This document shows, in pieces, positions 24,697 through 35,528 of a DNA stretch of 64,000 bases. The stretch covers positions 1,419,270 to 1,483,269 of the forward strand of contig JACEFZ010025808.1 of NCBI GenBank assembly GCA_014155875.1, written 5' to 3'. The notes under the pieces were generated by a model, which was given only the letters and a program-made list of their open reading frames with translations, searched no databases and had not been told where the DNA came from. The DNA is from Cepaea nemoralis. Taxonomy: Eukaryota; Mollusca; Gastropoda; Stylommatophora; Helicidae. Positions within the stretch are counted from its first letter, which is position 1; each line of letters begins with the position of its first letter. A program made the translations under genes and the position numbers.

Positions 24697-26837
24697 TGTA
24701 ACAAGCTACGTGGAGGGTCCCAAATAGCCCTGTCACAATATTTCAAAATTGTTCTCTTTATAGCCCTGGCTGGGATAGGTCTTTACCTGCCAACCCTCCT
24801 CCGTTTTCCCCGGACTCACTGTCACTCTTTCTTTCGACCTAGGGACCTATTTCCTGTCGTGTTCCTCTGGCTGATCCATATATATAACACAGTGCTCGTT
24901 GGAATAAGCTAAAACTGTGATTTATTAAATCAATACAGGACAGCACAGAAAAACACCAAGGTAGGTAACACAGAAAGTTCTAAACAGACACCACACAGAT
25001 AAGTTCAGGCACATAGCCTCAAGTAGCCATAGTCACAGACCCAGCTTCAAATACTGTCCGATCTGTCCATATACGTCTCACCCTGTGTGCTGGAAGCTCC
25101 TTCCTCCCCGGTACTTGGGTGTAAGTTCCACAGGCTTCTGTAGAATCAAATCCACTGGTTGTTGAGGAATTGTTCATGGACTTAACATATATAGGCGTCT
25201 TTCAATGTCCGGTATAAAATGGGAATGCCGGATAATCATGCGTAGATTCAACTAGAATTTGACTGCTCTCGGGCCTATGTCAATGAAGGGACCCGAGATG
25301 CACCATTACTGCAAACTGTCATTGTTTTATGGTATGCAGGATAATCATGCGTAGTCTCAACCAGCATTAAACTGTTCTCGGGCTTATGTCATTTCTTCAA
25401 GATATGCCCTTGCCTCTCTCTCAGAGTTAGGCACACCATGTGTGATATGGCTAATACATTGACCTGGCTTCATCAGACGTATTTGGCTCTAGCACAGAAG
25501 CTGTGTGGATACTGTCCGATTTGGTCACGTCCAACAAAAGAGGACCCTGGAGATGACAAACAATATTGAGCGACTGGGCGGACTCATGCATCACACAATC
25601 CTAAAGACCAATAGGGTCTCAGTTAATATATTTGACATATAGGATCTTGACCCAATGCAGTATATATCATACCTGAATGCATGGGCCTGACCTGTCAGGT
25701 AGCCCCTGGATTGGCTACGTCCGGGCTTGAGTCGACCTCCAGCTGAGTGATGTCAGGTTGTCCACCCTAGGAACGTTTTGTCTACAAGACACACATTCCA
25801 CACTCATACCAAGCCTTTATTATTATTGGGCACATTCATTTCCATGCTTTCCTCTCACTTGCAAACCATGCCTTTCTCGCAACCAAGATCTTGTGGTGTG
25901 GTGTGCCCAGCAATCGGTGTGTTTCTCCCCCCTAAGTGGGGTTATATGGCACACCGTGTATTTCCCCATTCAAAGAAGATACTACCCCTCCCGGCCGCCG
26001 CTCTCGACTGAGCTGTCGCCCCAATGTACCGGCATTGCCCTGCACAAGCCATAGTGTAGATAAGTTCAGGTTCTCTCAGTAAGATAGAGGAGTCCATTAT
26101 CCTCCCGACATCATCCTATCAAGTGACAGACGAAAGAGATAGTCCTGTGGCTAGCATCCCCTGGCTCAAGAAGATAGATTATAGATTAGTGGACCCCATC
26201 CCCGTAGCTATCTAATGTGCCTATATCTAAAAGAGAGATGCTACCCAGTAACGGTAAGCCGTAGGAATCAAGATATCACTCGTCCATCAGCTGCCAAGAA
26301 CAAGCGATATCATTTGGTAACACTTATTCTTCAGATGTGTTCCCTTGTCATGCCAAGATCAAGACGCATAGCCAGATCGGCTAACGGTCACCCCCTCCCA
26401 ACATGGCAAGACTGCTGTTTTGCTATATCCTCTCAGTCGTTAAGACAATAGATATTTATAGGCCAAGCTTTGCCTGGACCAACGAACACCCAAATTTACC
26501 TTTACATCACTTCAGTAGTATGTTGCATCTCTGTCGTAATCTTTAACTCACTGGACAGGCTGCAACTATCAAACGGTAGGTGTTGGCACGGCCATCAATT
26601 GACCAGCCGCTGCACCAGTGCACATTTGACGCAAGGCGCTCCTTCGGGACTACCCGAAAGGAAAGACAAATATATACTCGCTCCATGTAAAGATTGTGGT
26701 ATGAAGATAACCCAAAGAACCATCTTTCATGGAGAATTGAGCGAACAAGAGAACTGAGAGCTTCCGCAAGCCGTTTCCCCCTGTTTACCAAGAATAAAAG
26801 AATGCATAAGGACATGGGCCACTGGCGTTTCGCTACA
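24697..26837 (-). repeat. 5' LTR
   Basis: Second 2141-bp LTR with the same termini as 17970-20110. Scattered single-base differences and a few small indels were noted by eye. On the minus strand this copy would promote the element transcript, leading away from the receptor gene. It is followed at 26838 by the right target duplication CTCAG. Confidence 0.95.
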
Positions 26838-27675
26838 CTCAGTTCGTTTAGAAATATCGTCCCTTGTAGCTTAAATGTTACTGCTTACAAGTTCCCCAGC
26901 TTAATACCGCTAAGAACACCTTCCGTCCGACTTCAGGTCTTGTCACGTGATCATCCTAGACCCGTCTCGTGTCGACTGATTACTATTCGTCTCAGTTTCT
27001 TTGTCTCGTTTATACTAAACTGTTACTATTCTGTCTCACTAATCATTTAACTCTGTCTGATCTTATGAGTTTGACTTATCACCGTCGTTTTTTCCTTTAA
27101 CACTCTACATGGTACTTTTGTGGTCATGGCAAACTCCCGTCATAAGCATCAGTGTAGGGAATGTTGAAAAGATGACGCTCTTATCTTTTCGGCAACATCA
27201 TCTCCTAATTGCCAACCGTATGCTTTAACTGAGCTATTTTGTATCTCGCAACAAGAAATTTTACTTGGGAGTCCAACCGCTCGTGATAATTAACATGTCT
27301 TGACAAATACTTTAGACGTGAACAGGACAAAATAAGCTTCTATGGAAGTAAATTATGGACAGCATGATTTACAAAGAAAATCACTTCGAAATAAATCATT
27401 GGTTTGGACCAAACAATAAAAGATGGCACAATAAAGGGATGTAGAAGCGTGTCACAGTTATGACTTTAAAGTTGTTAACATGGTAGCAGACATGTTATAT
27501 TATAACGCAGTGACAATATTTCGGCGATATATAAGCCCGTGGCAGATACGATAAGTCGGTTAAGACGATTAATCATCCCATGGCACTAAATTAGTTAACC
27601 TTTGATTTGTTCCATCACTGCAGCATGCGTTTCCAGCTCTGGATACACTCGGCATGAACAAGTTTGAGTGTTGTC
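26838..27675 (+). promoter_or_regulatory. Upstream region of the receptor gene, possible TATA box
   Basis: Unique-looking 838 bp between the LTR element and the receptor start codon, with no transposon recognised. TATATAAG at 27528-27535 lies about 140 bp before the ATG and could place transcription start near 27560. Alternatively, TTTCCAG at 27630-27636 could be a splice acceptor for an upstream untranslated exon. Neither can be confirmed from sequence alone. Confidence 0.4.
27625..27657 (+). promoter_or_regulatory. Candidate upstream ORF
   Basis: Ten codons from ATG at 27625 to TGA at 27655-27657. Its stop overlaps a second upstream ATG at 27654 (ATGA), whose frame runs past the receptor start out of frame. 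If the mRNA leader includes this stretch, both would dampen receptor translation. This depends on the unknown transcription start. Confidence 0.3.
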
Positions 27676-27727
27676 ATGGAGTTCTCCACCCTACCACTGT
27701 TTGGTATTCTCCTGTGCTTTATCAAAG
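27676..27727 (+). CDS. Nicotinic acetylcholine receptor subunit, exon 1 (start and signal peptide)
   Basis: ATG with G at -3 and +4 opens 17 codons and one extra base, giving a short N-terminus with the hydrophobic core LPLFGILLCFI, a signal peptide for entry into the secretory pathway. The donor AAG|GTAAGA at 27727/27728 leaves phase 1. Joined to the acceptor at 31046 it enters the exon 2 frame exactly and gives a plausible cleavage area before the mature SQQGSHERR. The assignment rests on this phase match, position and strand; by itself the exon is too short for family recognition. Another first exon cannot be excluded. Confidence 0.75.
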
Positions 27728-27868
27728 GTAAGATAAGTGTTCGAATATAATATTGTCCCTGTTTACTACGTGTTTCCATAGCTACAGTTTTGACTATTAT
27801 TATTTCAACGGAATATTAAGATAAAAGCCACACGCATGTACACTAAAAACATATTCTGTACAGTAGTT

Positions 27869-28118
27869 TTCGTTTGTTTTGCATATCCTTTTTACAGGAC
27901 ATTGCAGTCAACACCAGCATATTTCAGCTGCCGTTGATGTCTTGGCAAGTTTTACGTTCAGTGGTTTGCCATTGCTTTCTGAACGACCTTCTCATATGCC
28001 TTTCCAAAAAACCAGTGCCACGCGTTCTGCTGCCAGATCTCGCGCAGCTGTGTTTCTTTCGTGGGTATACGGGATTACGAACAGCTTCCTTAATCCCTTC
28101 GCCAAGGAAACGGCTCTG
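27869..28118 (-). repeat. SINE-A copy in intron 1
   Basis: Near full-length SINE-A with the end motif (GCATATCC...ACAGGACATTGCAGTC in reverse), the core and a tRNA-like head at the right. Similar words GTACAGTA and GTGCAGTA flank it, a possible 8-bp target duplication with one mismatch. Confidence 0.8.
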
Positions 28119-28490
28119 TGCAGTATACTAAACAAAAATAGTATGTACTCTCATCTCATCTCATGATGTTCCTCTTGTATCTTGCGGTGTCGAGGTGAAG
28201 TATAAACAGCGGGACAGTGCCCAATTATGGGCTTCATGTATCGATATTCCCATGGATTCTGTTATTCCCTGCGTCCATCGTTTACGTGGTCGGCCTCTTC
28301 CTCTGCTTCCCTCTGGTCTGTACATCATTGCTTGTTGTGGTATACTGTTAGTTGGTAACCTACTTGCATGGCCAAAATCTGTACAGTATACTAAACAAAT
28401 ATTATTACGTACAATATACGTAACTAATATATTATGTACATTATACTAAACAAGCATATTTTATACACTATACTACACAAACATATTCTA
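28119..28490 (-). repeat. Degenerate 27-bp-satellite-like sequence plus LINE3 3' scrap
   Basis: Words such as GTATACTAAACAAA and TATACTAAACAAGCATATT at 28122-28135 and 28385-28490 are the inverse complement of the 27-bp satellite motif. Between them, at about 28165-28385, is a minus-strand fragment closely matching the LINE end at 62690-62930 (shared CATCGTTTACGTGGTCGG). This is an old satellite patch entered by a LINE end. Confidence 0.6.
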
Positions 28491-28999
28491 TACACGAGAC
28501 AACAATTATAACTTGTGGGAATCAAAAGAAATGAATCTTAGCACTAAGTTTAGAATTATGTTACGTGACTTTTGCAGTATGTACCCGACGAGACGCTGCG
28601 AAATATGCCAGGCCATAAATAGTGCAACGTATTGTTTGTGTCTTTGTGGTTAAAATCCATTCTTGTGAATGATCCACATTTCTGTACCCCTGTACCCAAC
28701 ACAATGTTACTGTAAGACTCATATCGAACCTAATACTCTCTCAGGGTTAGACGGGTATGCCACACTCCGGACCACAGCTTGCAGTTGGCGCTGTGAGGTC
28801 AGTAAAGGGCTCTTTTCTACGTCATGAGGCAGACTGGTCATATGGAGCGAGTGCCATTGTTTTATAGACCAATCGTTTCTAGATCAGTGATGCGACTAAA
28901 GTCATACCGGAACCGTTTCTAGATTAGTGATGCGACTAAAGGACCGCTTTACTTTCCAGATTACTTTCTGGAACCCATCTTTAGCGGAGGGAGGGGGGG

Positions 29000-29200
29000 G
29001 GGGGAGCGCACATGGGATTCCATTATCATCATATAGCAGGTACCTTGCAGAACGTCGCACTCATAACGGCTGGCCGAGAAGCTTATCGCTCTCTTGCATG
29101 TCGTCTGCCTCATGCTGGCTGCAATGTCCCGTGTCCATCTTCGTGTTGATCTTCCCCCGCTTCTTCTCCCAGGAATCATCAGGGTTGTCCATGGGGCATA
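29000..29200 (-). pseudogene. LINE ORF2 C-terminal scrap
   Basis: The minus frame reads RRSGGRSTRRWTRDIAAS followed by KRAISFSASRYECD, the basic C-terminal tail of a LINE polyprotein. No other domain survives. A G-rich run at 28987-29003 borders it. The clade cannot be assigned. Confidence 0.5.
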
Positions 29201-29459
29201 TTTGTCTTTTCCATCCCGCCGAATCCCATGGTAATTTATGCATGTCTCATCCTATCCCATCCCATGGGGTTCCCATTATAATATTAACATGGAATACAGT
29301 TCAAAATAAAATTAGGACATTTATGAAAGTTTAGGTTTAGGGTCTACTAAATAGGACTATATGTACAAAGAGACACGTAAAATGAGAGAATTTATTAATT
29401 TCAATATTCAAGAGTATTTTATTTTTAAAAAAATGTTTAAACAAAATATGACAATTCAG

Positions 29460-30286
29460 TGTCATTCTGACTGACACTCTCATTCTGTTTCTGAGTCACT
29501 CTGCTCATTCAGCACATTATCAATTTCCTGCTGATCGACTGTTTCCAATAATTCAATTAATCCAGGTAATCCCTAAACCATTTCCACAATTTTCATCTTA
29601 CATGCAAATCTGATATACGCAGAGTTTATAACGAGTGCTGGTAACATCCGTTTTCGTAACTTACTCAACAACAATCCAGCTGCACTAAATAAGCGCTCTA
29701 CTGCTGCTGATGACACTTTTTTTTCGCATATCCTATTTATAGGACATCGCTGTCAACACCAGCATTTTACCGCTGTTGTTGATATCTTGGCAAGATTACG
29801 CCCAGTAGTTTGCCATTGCTTTCTGAGCGACCGGCTCACATACCCCGTAAGTAACCAACTGGTATGGCCAAAACAATTTTCGCACTTGCTTTTAGCAGTG
29901 GAAACCTATGTTCATTTTCCCAATAATTTAATGGTTGTGAAGTTGGTTGCCGTAATTTTTGAAACATGGTGACTTCATCTCAAGGCATTTGTTTCTGGGG
30001 TCATCAAACTTAAGTGCTTTGTTTGGTGGAGGATTCAAAAAATAAGTCAAAATCACTTTTCGGCTTTTGTTCTACAATTCCTGCTACTTTACATACAGCA
30101 GATGATTCAGAAGAAAGATTTAAATCCTTGATGAATGAAATAACAGTTGGAACAACAGACTTAGAAAAAGCGATCCAATCATTGGCCCATTTATTGGTGT
30201 CCACATTCCCTTTCTTCTTAGTAACAACTGACTTAACCATGTCTTCTATTTTTGCTGGTGACGCACCAAAATGTAATCTTATATAA
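29460..30286 (-). pseudogene. hAT-superfamily transposase C-terminal remnant, split by a SINE
   Basis: Read right to left, the minus strand gives KWANDWIAFS-type sequence (30240-30010). It then gives LNYWENEHRFPLL and an alanine-rich stretch up to about 29865 and, after a SINE, SSAAVERLFSAAGLLLSKLRKRML at about 29715-29640. P.L.YW...FP.L..A followed by SSA.VERLFS.AG is the C-terminal dimerisation region of hAT transposases. The N-terminal zinc finger and the catalytic start are missing, with stops and frameshifts. Terminal repeats were not identified. Confidence 0.8.
29716..29862 (-). repeat. 5'-truncated SINE-A inside the hAT fossil
   Basis: A poly-T start at 29719 (poly-A on the minus strand), then the end motif and core, stopping before the tRNA-like head. 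It interrupts the hAT reading between the IP and SSAAVERLF motifs, so the SINE arrived after the transposon. Confidence 0.8.
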
Positions 30287-30297
30287 TAAAAGGCTAT

Positions 30298-30420
30298 GTG
30301 TATTTATTTATTTATCTCGTGTCCCAGCACACGATAAAGAATATATACAAATATATAAAGAAAAAAAAAGAAGGATAAAAGGCTTTAAAAAGGTAAAAAA
30401 ATATACAAAATTAAGGGTAG
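30298..30420 (-). repeat. Possible LINE 3' tail with stem-loop
   Basis: A perfect 6-bp stem (TCGTGT/ACACGA, loop CCCAGC) at 30317-30334 is followed on the minus strand by (AAAT)n at 30298-30314. A hairpin plus a short tandem tail is typical of LINE ends. No coding part is attached, so this is tentative. Confidence 0.4.
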
Positions 30421-30674
30421 CTCTGACGTAGATCAAGGTGTTATGATTTGGCTACTGTTCCATGCTGTCCCATGGGGAGTACAAATGTGTGCTGTCCCAC
30501 CCGATCCCAACCCATGTTTAATATGGCAACAACATTTCAATTGTCGAGACATGGTGTTATGTATGAACCCCTTGTCTTTGACGTGCAGCAGATCTTGTAG
30601 AAGGCCAGTATTTTCTTTGTCTTGGTCTACGGTAATCTAAGAACTCGTCCGTAACATTTAAGCTCACTAACTGG

Positions 30675-30850
30675 CACTTTGCGATCCTTATAGACGATAG
30701 TTTGTTACACTGTGCTTAAAAAAAAAGTTGGGGAAGTATAAAAACTACAACCCATGGCGGTAGCGAATATGACTGATCAGACAAATTCACGTGGTAATTG
30801 TTAATCTACAACATGGATGCATGTGAACACATGGTCATTTCCAACATTAC
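30675..30850 (-). repeat. LINE2 3' scrap
   Basis: Diverged minus-strand copy of the LINE2 end (compare 34661-34810): TAGACGATAGTTTGT, CCATGGCGGTAGCGAATATGACTGAT and GCATGTGAACACATGGTCATTTCC in reverse. It covers only the C-terminal finger region and the untranslated end. Confidence 0.7.
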
Positions 30851-30930
30851 AAGTCAATCACAAAATTGTCTTCTTGTCTGAAAGCTAAGTTCAAATTAAG
30901 AAAACTATTCCCGTATTTTTTGTAGTTATT

Positions 30931-30998
30931 GGAGATTCGAACACACAACCCCGTGACCTGAAGTCTTGCGTGCTAGTCACTATACCACCCCAGCTCAC
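30931..30998 (-). repeat. tRNA-like sequence (SINE head)
   Basis: On the minus strand there is an A-box-like GTGGTATAGTGACTAG and a B-box-like TGTTCGAATCTCC at tRNA spacing, with an anticodon-arm-like middle. The acceptor stem does not close well, so this is a tRNA-derived SINE head or tRNA pseudogene, not an active tRNA. It ends only 48 bp before receptor exon 2. Confidence 0.5.
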
Positions 30999-31046
30999 TA
31001 TTTTCGCTGTTATTTATGGACACATGTTGTCTCTTGTCATCATCAG

Positions 31047-31192
31047 ACAGCCAGCAAGGGTCTCATGAACGCCGACTACTGAACAGGCTCTTCCAGGAAA
31101 CGGCTTACAACAAGCACGAGAGACCGGTAGTCAACGAGTCGGAGTCGATCCTGGTCAAATTTGGTATCATTTTACAACAAATTGTGGACGTG
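31047..31192 (+). CDS. Nicotinic acetylcholine receptor subunit, exon 2
   Basis: 146-bp exon coding the start of the extracellular ligand-binding domain: HERRLLNRLF, YNKHERPV, NESESILVKFGI, LQQIVDV. These are the N-terminal helix and first beta strand signatures of nicotinic receptor subunits, which pair with ERRLL...YNK.ERPV...V.VKFGL.LQQI.DV. The acceptor CATCAG at 31046 is the only nearby choice that keeps frame with exon 1, and the donor GTG|GTGAGT at 31192 gives phase 0. The subunit forms part of a pentameric acetylcholine-gated cation channel at the cell surface. Which subunit type (alpha or not) cannot be decided, because the loop C cysteine pair lies beyond the window. Expansion of this family is common in molluscs. 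Confidence 0.93.
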
Positions 31193-31684
31193 GTGAGTAC
31201 GAGTACCTTAGAGATCTCCTTATTGATATCTCGTCATGGTTGGTGGGGACCTTATCTTTGATTTATTTTTAAATTAAGAAAATTAATGTTTTTGTCTTTC
31301 TAGCCCCGCCAGTTTTTGCCCTAAAATACCGTGATTATTTTACCGTAATTGTATTGTAAAGATTTTCGGTAAAATGGCGACAGTGTAATGGTGTATTTAT
31401 ATTCAGAGGACGCAGTTTTCTGTGTTTTTCTTGGATGGATGTGCTGGTTTTCATTATCGGTTTTAGGAAGTTCACAAGAAACCACGAAAGGCAGGTTTTC
31501 GGTGAAATTTTGAGGGCAGCCGACGGATAGTTGTTGGTTATGCGACGGTAGGCAGACGACCACTTGAATGGGACAATGCCTACGGTCTTCGGCCAAGCAA
31601 CGGCAAACTACCTTCTTTAAAGTTGTCTAGTTTATTATGATTCGTCGAATCATATAACATTACAAAAAAAGGACAGCAACAGCA

Positions 31685-34018
31685 ACACTGAAATTATCGA
31701 CATGGAATGTTCGAACTTTAAGAGAAGACGGAAAATTGGATAACATCAAACAAGAAATGGGAAGAGAGAATATTAATATATTACTATTACGAATGCGTGA
31801 GACGAGATGGAAGGGAACAGGGATTAAGACAGGCGATGATGTTAAGATTATTTATTCTGAGGGAGAAGAAAGACAAACATGTGTAGCAATTATCATAAAT
31901 ATGCAAACATCAAAATCTGTTAAAGGATATTGGGCAGTGTCAGACAAGGTTCTATTGATGAAATTAATCGGTAGACCTTTTAACATAAACTAATTTAAAT
32001 ATATGCCCCAACAGGAGAAAAAAGTGAAGACAGTATAGATACATTTTATAATGACACGTAGAATGCTTTGAAGAAATGCAAAAAATCAGAAATAACTATC
32101 ATAATGGGTGAATTCATTACGACAGTAGAAAATACAGGCGATGGATGCACATAGTTTGGGAGAACGAAACAAGAGAGGATACAGACTTGTAGAATGGACG
32201 AAAGAGCAGGAGATTATTTTCGGAAACACCTGGTTTAAGCACCATCCTAAACGATCATGGACACGAAGGAGTCCTGACAGCAGGAGTAGAAACCAGATTG
32301 ATTACATCCTGTTTGGCAGAAGGTTTCGAAATGCGTTAACAATCGCAAAATCGCAAAAACAGTTCTCAATGCAGACTGCTACAGTGATCATATGCTGCTT
32401 ACAAGCACATTGAGGGTAAAGGTAAAGAAAGTCAAATATACACCAGGGGACACTAAATATGATTTGAGCAAATTGAAAACTGACCAAACAAATAAAAAAC
32501 TAAAAAACAAAACACAAAACAAAAAGATAATTTTAACATAGTAGTAAAGAACAAATTTAAAATATTGTCTGATCTAGAGATCCTATTTCAAGATGTGGAT
32601 GATCAATGGGAAATGTTGGAAGACTTCAAGCAGTTTGGCTGCAGAAACAACTATTCCAAAAGTAAAGAAAGTGGGTTAAAGAAATGGATGACTGAAGACA
32701 TTTTACAACTAATAAACAACAATAAAACAACTGGAGATATGCCTCCTGAATTATGTAATTCTATATTTATTGCAATACCAAAGAAATCAGGAGCCTTGGA
32801 ATGTGATCAACATCGAACAATTAGTATAATGAGCCACATCACGAAGATTTTGTAAAGCGTTAGGAAGAAAATACAACCCGAAATAGGGGAAGAACAATGG
32901 GGATTTTTAGAAGGCAAGTGCACAATTCATGATGTGTATATGCTGACAACATTAATTGAACGTTATATTGAAGTAAACAAAGACTTACATCTTTGCTTTA
33001 ATTGGCTACACAAGGACGTTTGATAAATTGAGACATGTCAACATGATAAATATGTTTGTGGATCTACAAACTGATGGGAAGGACTTGTAAAAAAATCATA
33101 TATTGGAAACAACAACCTGCCATACATATTGATAATGAAGTGGGTCACTACCAGCATATTAAGAGAGATGTGATACAGGGATGTGAACAGTCTCCAGATT
33201 TTTTTCCCCTGTACAGTTAGTATATTTTCATAAATGTAGAAGATATGACAGGAATCATCATTGGGGGACGTATCATTAATAACATTAGATATGCAGATAA
33301 TACATATTGATTGTAGACAATAAGCAGGATCTGCAACATTTAGTAGATACAGTTGTTGCACAGACTGAACAACTAGGATTATGACTAAATTGTACAAAGA
33401 CACGGATTATGGTCGTCACTAGAAATAAGAAGATACCAAAATGTAAAATACAAGTAATTGGGAATAGTGTTAAACAAGTAAATAGGTGTAATTATCTCGG
33501 AACAGTCATAACATCAAAAGGAAGATGCCTTGAAGAGATTAGAACAAGAATCATCAAGGCGAAGGTAGCCTTTTGCAAGATGAAAAATACACTGACCAAT
33601 AAAAATAGTAAATTGCAACGAGAAAAAGAGCGTTGAGGTACTACATAGAACTTGTACTTTGTATGGACGTAAAGCATGGACAATGAGGAAAATGCAGACA
33701 ATACCATAGAGAGACGGAAAATCCAATGGCCATGTCCTACAAGAAACAAATGAAAATCGTAAACTGATTAGAGAAATGAGGCGGAGACAGTCAAAAATAT
33801 TTGGTTACGTTATGAGAAGAAAAAAAAATTACAACTTGATGACAAATGGCAAGATCGAGGGGAAAAGAACAAGGGGAAGACAAAGAAGTAAATACCTGGA
33901 TGGCTTGACCACGTGGTATGGTCGAGATAAGAACACTGAGCTGATCCACGATTCTGGTGACCGAATGAGATGGCGTCTCTTGACCGCCGACGCTTGTGGG
34001 CATGGCACATGATGAATG
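31685..34018 (+). pseudogene. RTE-like LINE, near full length but decayed
   Basis: Plus-strand LINE. The AP-type endonuclease starts at about 31692 (LSTWNVRTLREDGKLDN) and continues at 32141-32413 (WTRRSPDSRSRNQIDYIL). The reverse transcriptase follows at 32565-33640 (IAIPKKSGALECDQHRTIS; the usual palm site YADD is damaged), and the tail at 33776-34012 (GYVMRRKK, GKIEGKRTRGRQR). Many stops and frameshifts are present. It ends at GGCATGGCACATGATGAATGGA. The ~280 bp before it (31320-31690) may be its untranslated leader. Old insertion, not functional. Confidence 0.85.
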
Positions 34019-34600
34019 GATTGTAAAGACAAAGTATTAACTGTGTTAGAATGGAATTCTTTGAATTACACCTAGGTCAGGGTGAGTTAGTACAAGTTGT
34101 AATTATCTGGGGTTTAAGGATGTATAAGTTATATAGGGTGTATTTTTAATGGCTGTAGTGTTTTTGAAAATATTGCCGTTCCGTTGTGTATTCATCCTCT
34201 GTGGAGTTCATGCAACATAAAAGGTAAATACAAAATTTGGAACGAAAATATTTTCAAAAACCCCCACAATCATTTAAAATACAGCCTGTACTAGTACAGA
34301 GTGGGTACACGTAGTAAGTGTCTTAGAATGGTTGTACAGCTACGACTAGCACAGAGTGGGTGCGACAAGTAAATAAATGTCTTAGAATGGTTGTATAGCT
34401 AAAATTAGCACAGAGTGGGTGCAGCAAGTAAATGTCTTACTCGTAGAATGAGGGTCTAAGAATTACAGTTAGCACAGAGCTGTCACGTGTAGTAAGTCTT
34501 AAGTAGGTCTTAGAATGTAGATCTTAGAAATACAATTAGCACAGAGTGGAAGTGGGTAGTTAGTAGGAGTCTTAGAATGCAGGTCCTAGAAATACAATTA

Positions 34601-34601
34601 G

Positions 34602-34655
<54 letters not shown>

Positions 34656-35528
34656 CACATTGGCACCTTGCCGTCTTGACAGACGATAGTTTGTGCTTTA
34701 TAAAGGCATAATAACTTTTACCTATGGCGGTAGCGAATGTGACTGATAAGGGCAATGTGCGCTGTAAATGTCCGTTCACAGTGGGTGCATGTGAACACGT
34801 GGTCATTTCCACCATCATGCACCATCTTACGTCTCACACGCTCGCTGTGTGACTTATCTGCAATAATTTTCTCCTTTGTCTTTATTCCATTTCTGATGTT
34901 TGCCCTCCATGCAACACGTTCAGCGGCGACTTGCTCCCAATGTGCATTATCAATGTCTGTATCAATCATGTCCCGCTTACACACATCTTTGTATCGTAGT
35001 AGAGGCCGACCCTGAGATCTCTTACCCATCTGTAATTCACCAACAAAAGATGTCCTTTGGTATTCTACCATCATCCATCCTCGTGAGATGTCCTATCCAT
35101 CTAAGTCGACGAAGACTGAGCATGGAATAAACCGTCACACAACCTGATCTTTCCAATACTTCAGTATTTGTGATTTTGTCTTGCCACTTAATACCAAGAA
35201 TTCTTCGCAGACACCGCATATGAAAGCTGTTTAAACGTTTTTCTTGGTGTGAGTAAGTTGTCAAGGTTTCACTGCCATAAAGAAGAGTACTAAGGACACA
35301 GGCTTGATAGACAAGGACTTTTGTTTTGGCAGTAAGCTTCCTGTGCTTCCAGACTCTTTTTCTTAACCTGTTCATTGTTGTTGCTGCCTTACCAATCCGG
35401 ATGTTGATTTCCTGATCTAGGGATAATTTGCTATTTACCACTGATCCTAGATATGTGAAATGGTCTATCATTTCTAGTTCGGAGTCGTCAATAAAGATTG
35501 ATCGTATCCCATGTGCACCTTGTGACAT
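34601..35528 (-). mobile_element. 5'-truncated LINE2 with 9-bp target duplication
   Basis: Minus-strand LINE2 3' part: RT thumb and C-terminus at 35534-35037 (LYGSETLTTYS, RILGIKWQDKI) and the tail at 35074-34718 with a C-terminal C2H2 finger (FTCTHC...H..YRH). ATACAATTA flanks it at 34592-34600 and 35529-35537. Its 3' end has a (TG)n/(CG)n tail, seen as CA/GC at 34601-34658. One frameshift separates the two frames. Truncation removed the endonuclease and the RT core. Confidence 0.85.

Larger units (their letters stand above)
17970..26837 (-). mobile_element. Complete Ty3/Gypsy LTR retrotransposon, integrase-first pol order (Gmr1-like)
   Basis: An 8868-bp element with two 2141-bp LTRs (17970-20110 and 24697-26837), both with TGTA...TACA ends, flanked by CTCAG on each side (17965-17969 and 26838-26842). 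Inside are a primer-binding site, gag-protease, a long pol frame and a polypurine tract. On the coding strand the order is protease, integrase, reverse transcriptase, RNase H. Ordinary Ty3/Gypsy elements have integrase last; the integrase-first order within this group is the hallmark of Gmr1-type elements. I counted fewer than twenty LTR differences by eye, both frames are open, and no env frame is present. It lies opposite in direction to the receptor gene and ends 838 bp before its start codon. Confidence 0.95.
27728..31046 (+). other. Receptor intron 1
   Basis: 3319-bp intron from GTAAGA to a CATCAG acceptor, phase 1. It contains a SINE-A, a LINE3 3' fragment, another LINE scrap, a hAT fossil with a SINE in it, a LINE2 3' scrap and a tRNA-like sequence. 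About 28500-28990 and 30425-30670 hold nothing recognisable apart from a short CCCATGG-rich stretch. Confidence 0.75.

Noticed and set aside
31321..31596. 91-codon minus frame as a host exon
   Set aside because: No domain or convincing splice sites, and it lies where the leader of the adjacent LINE is expected.
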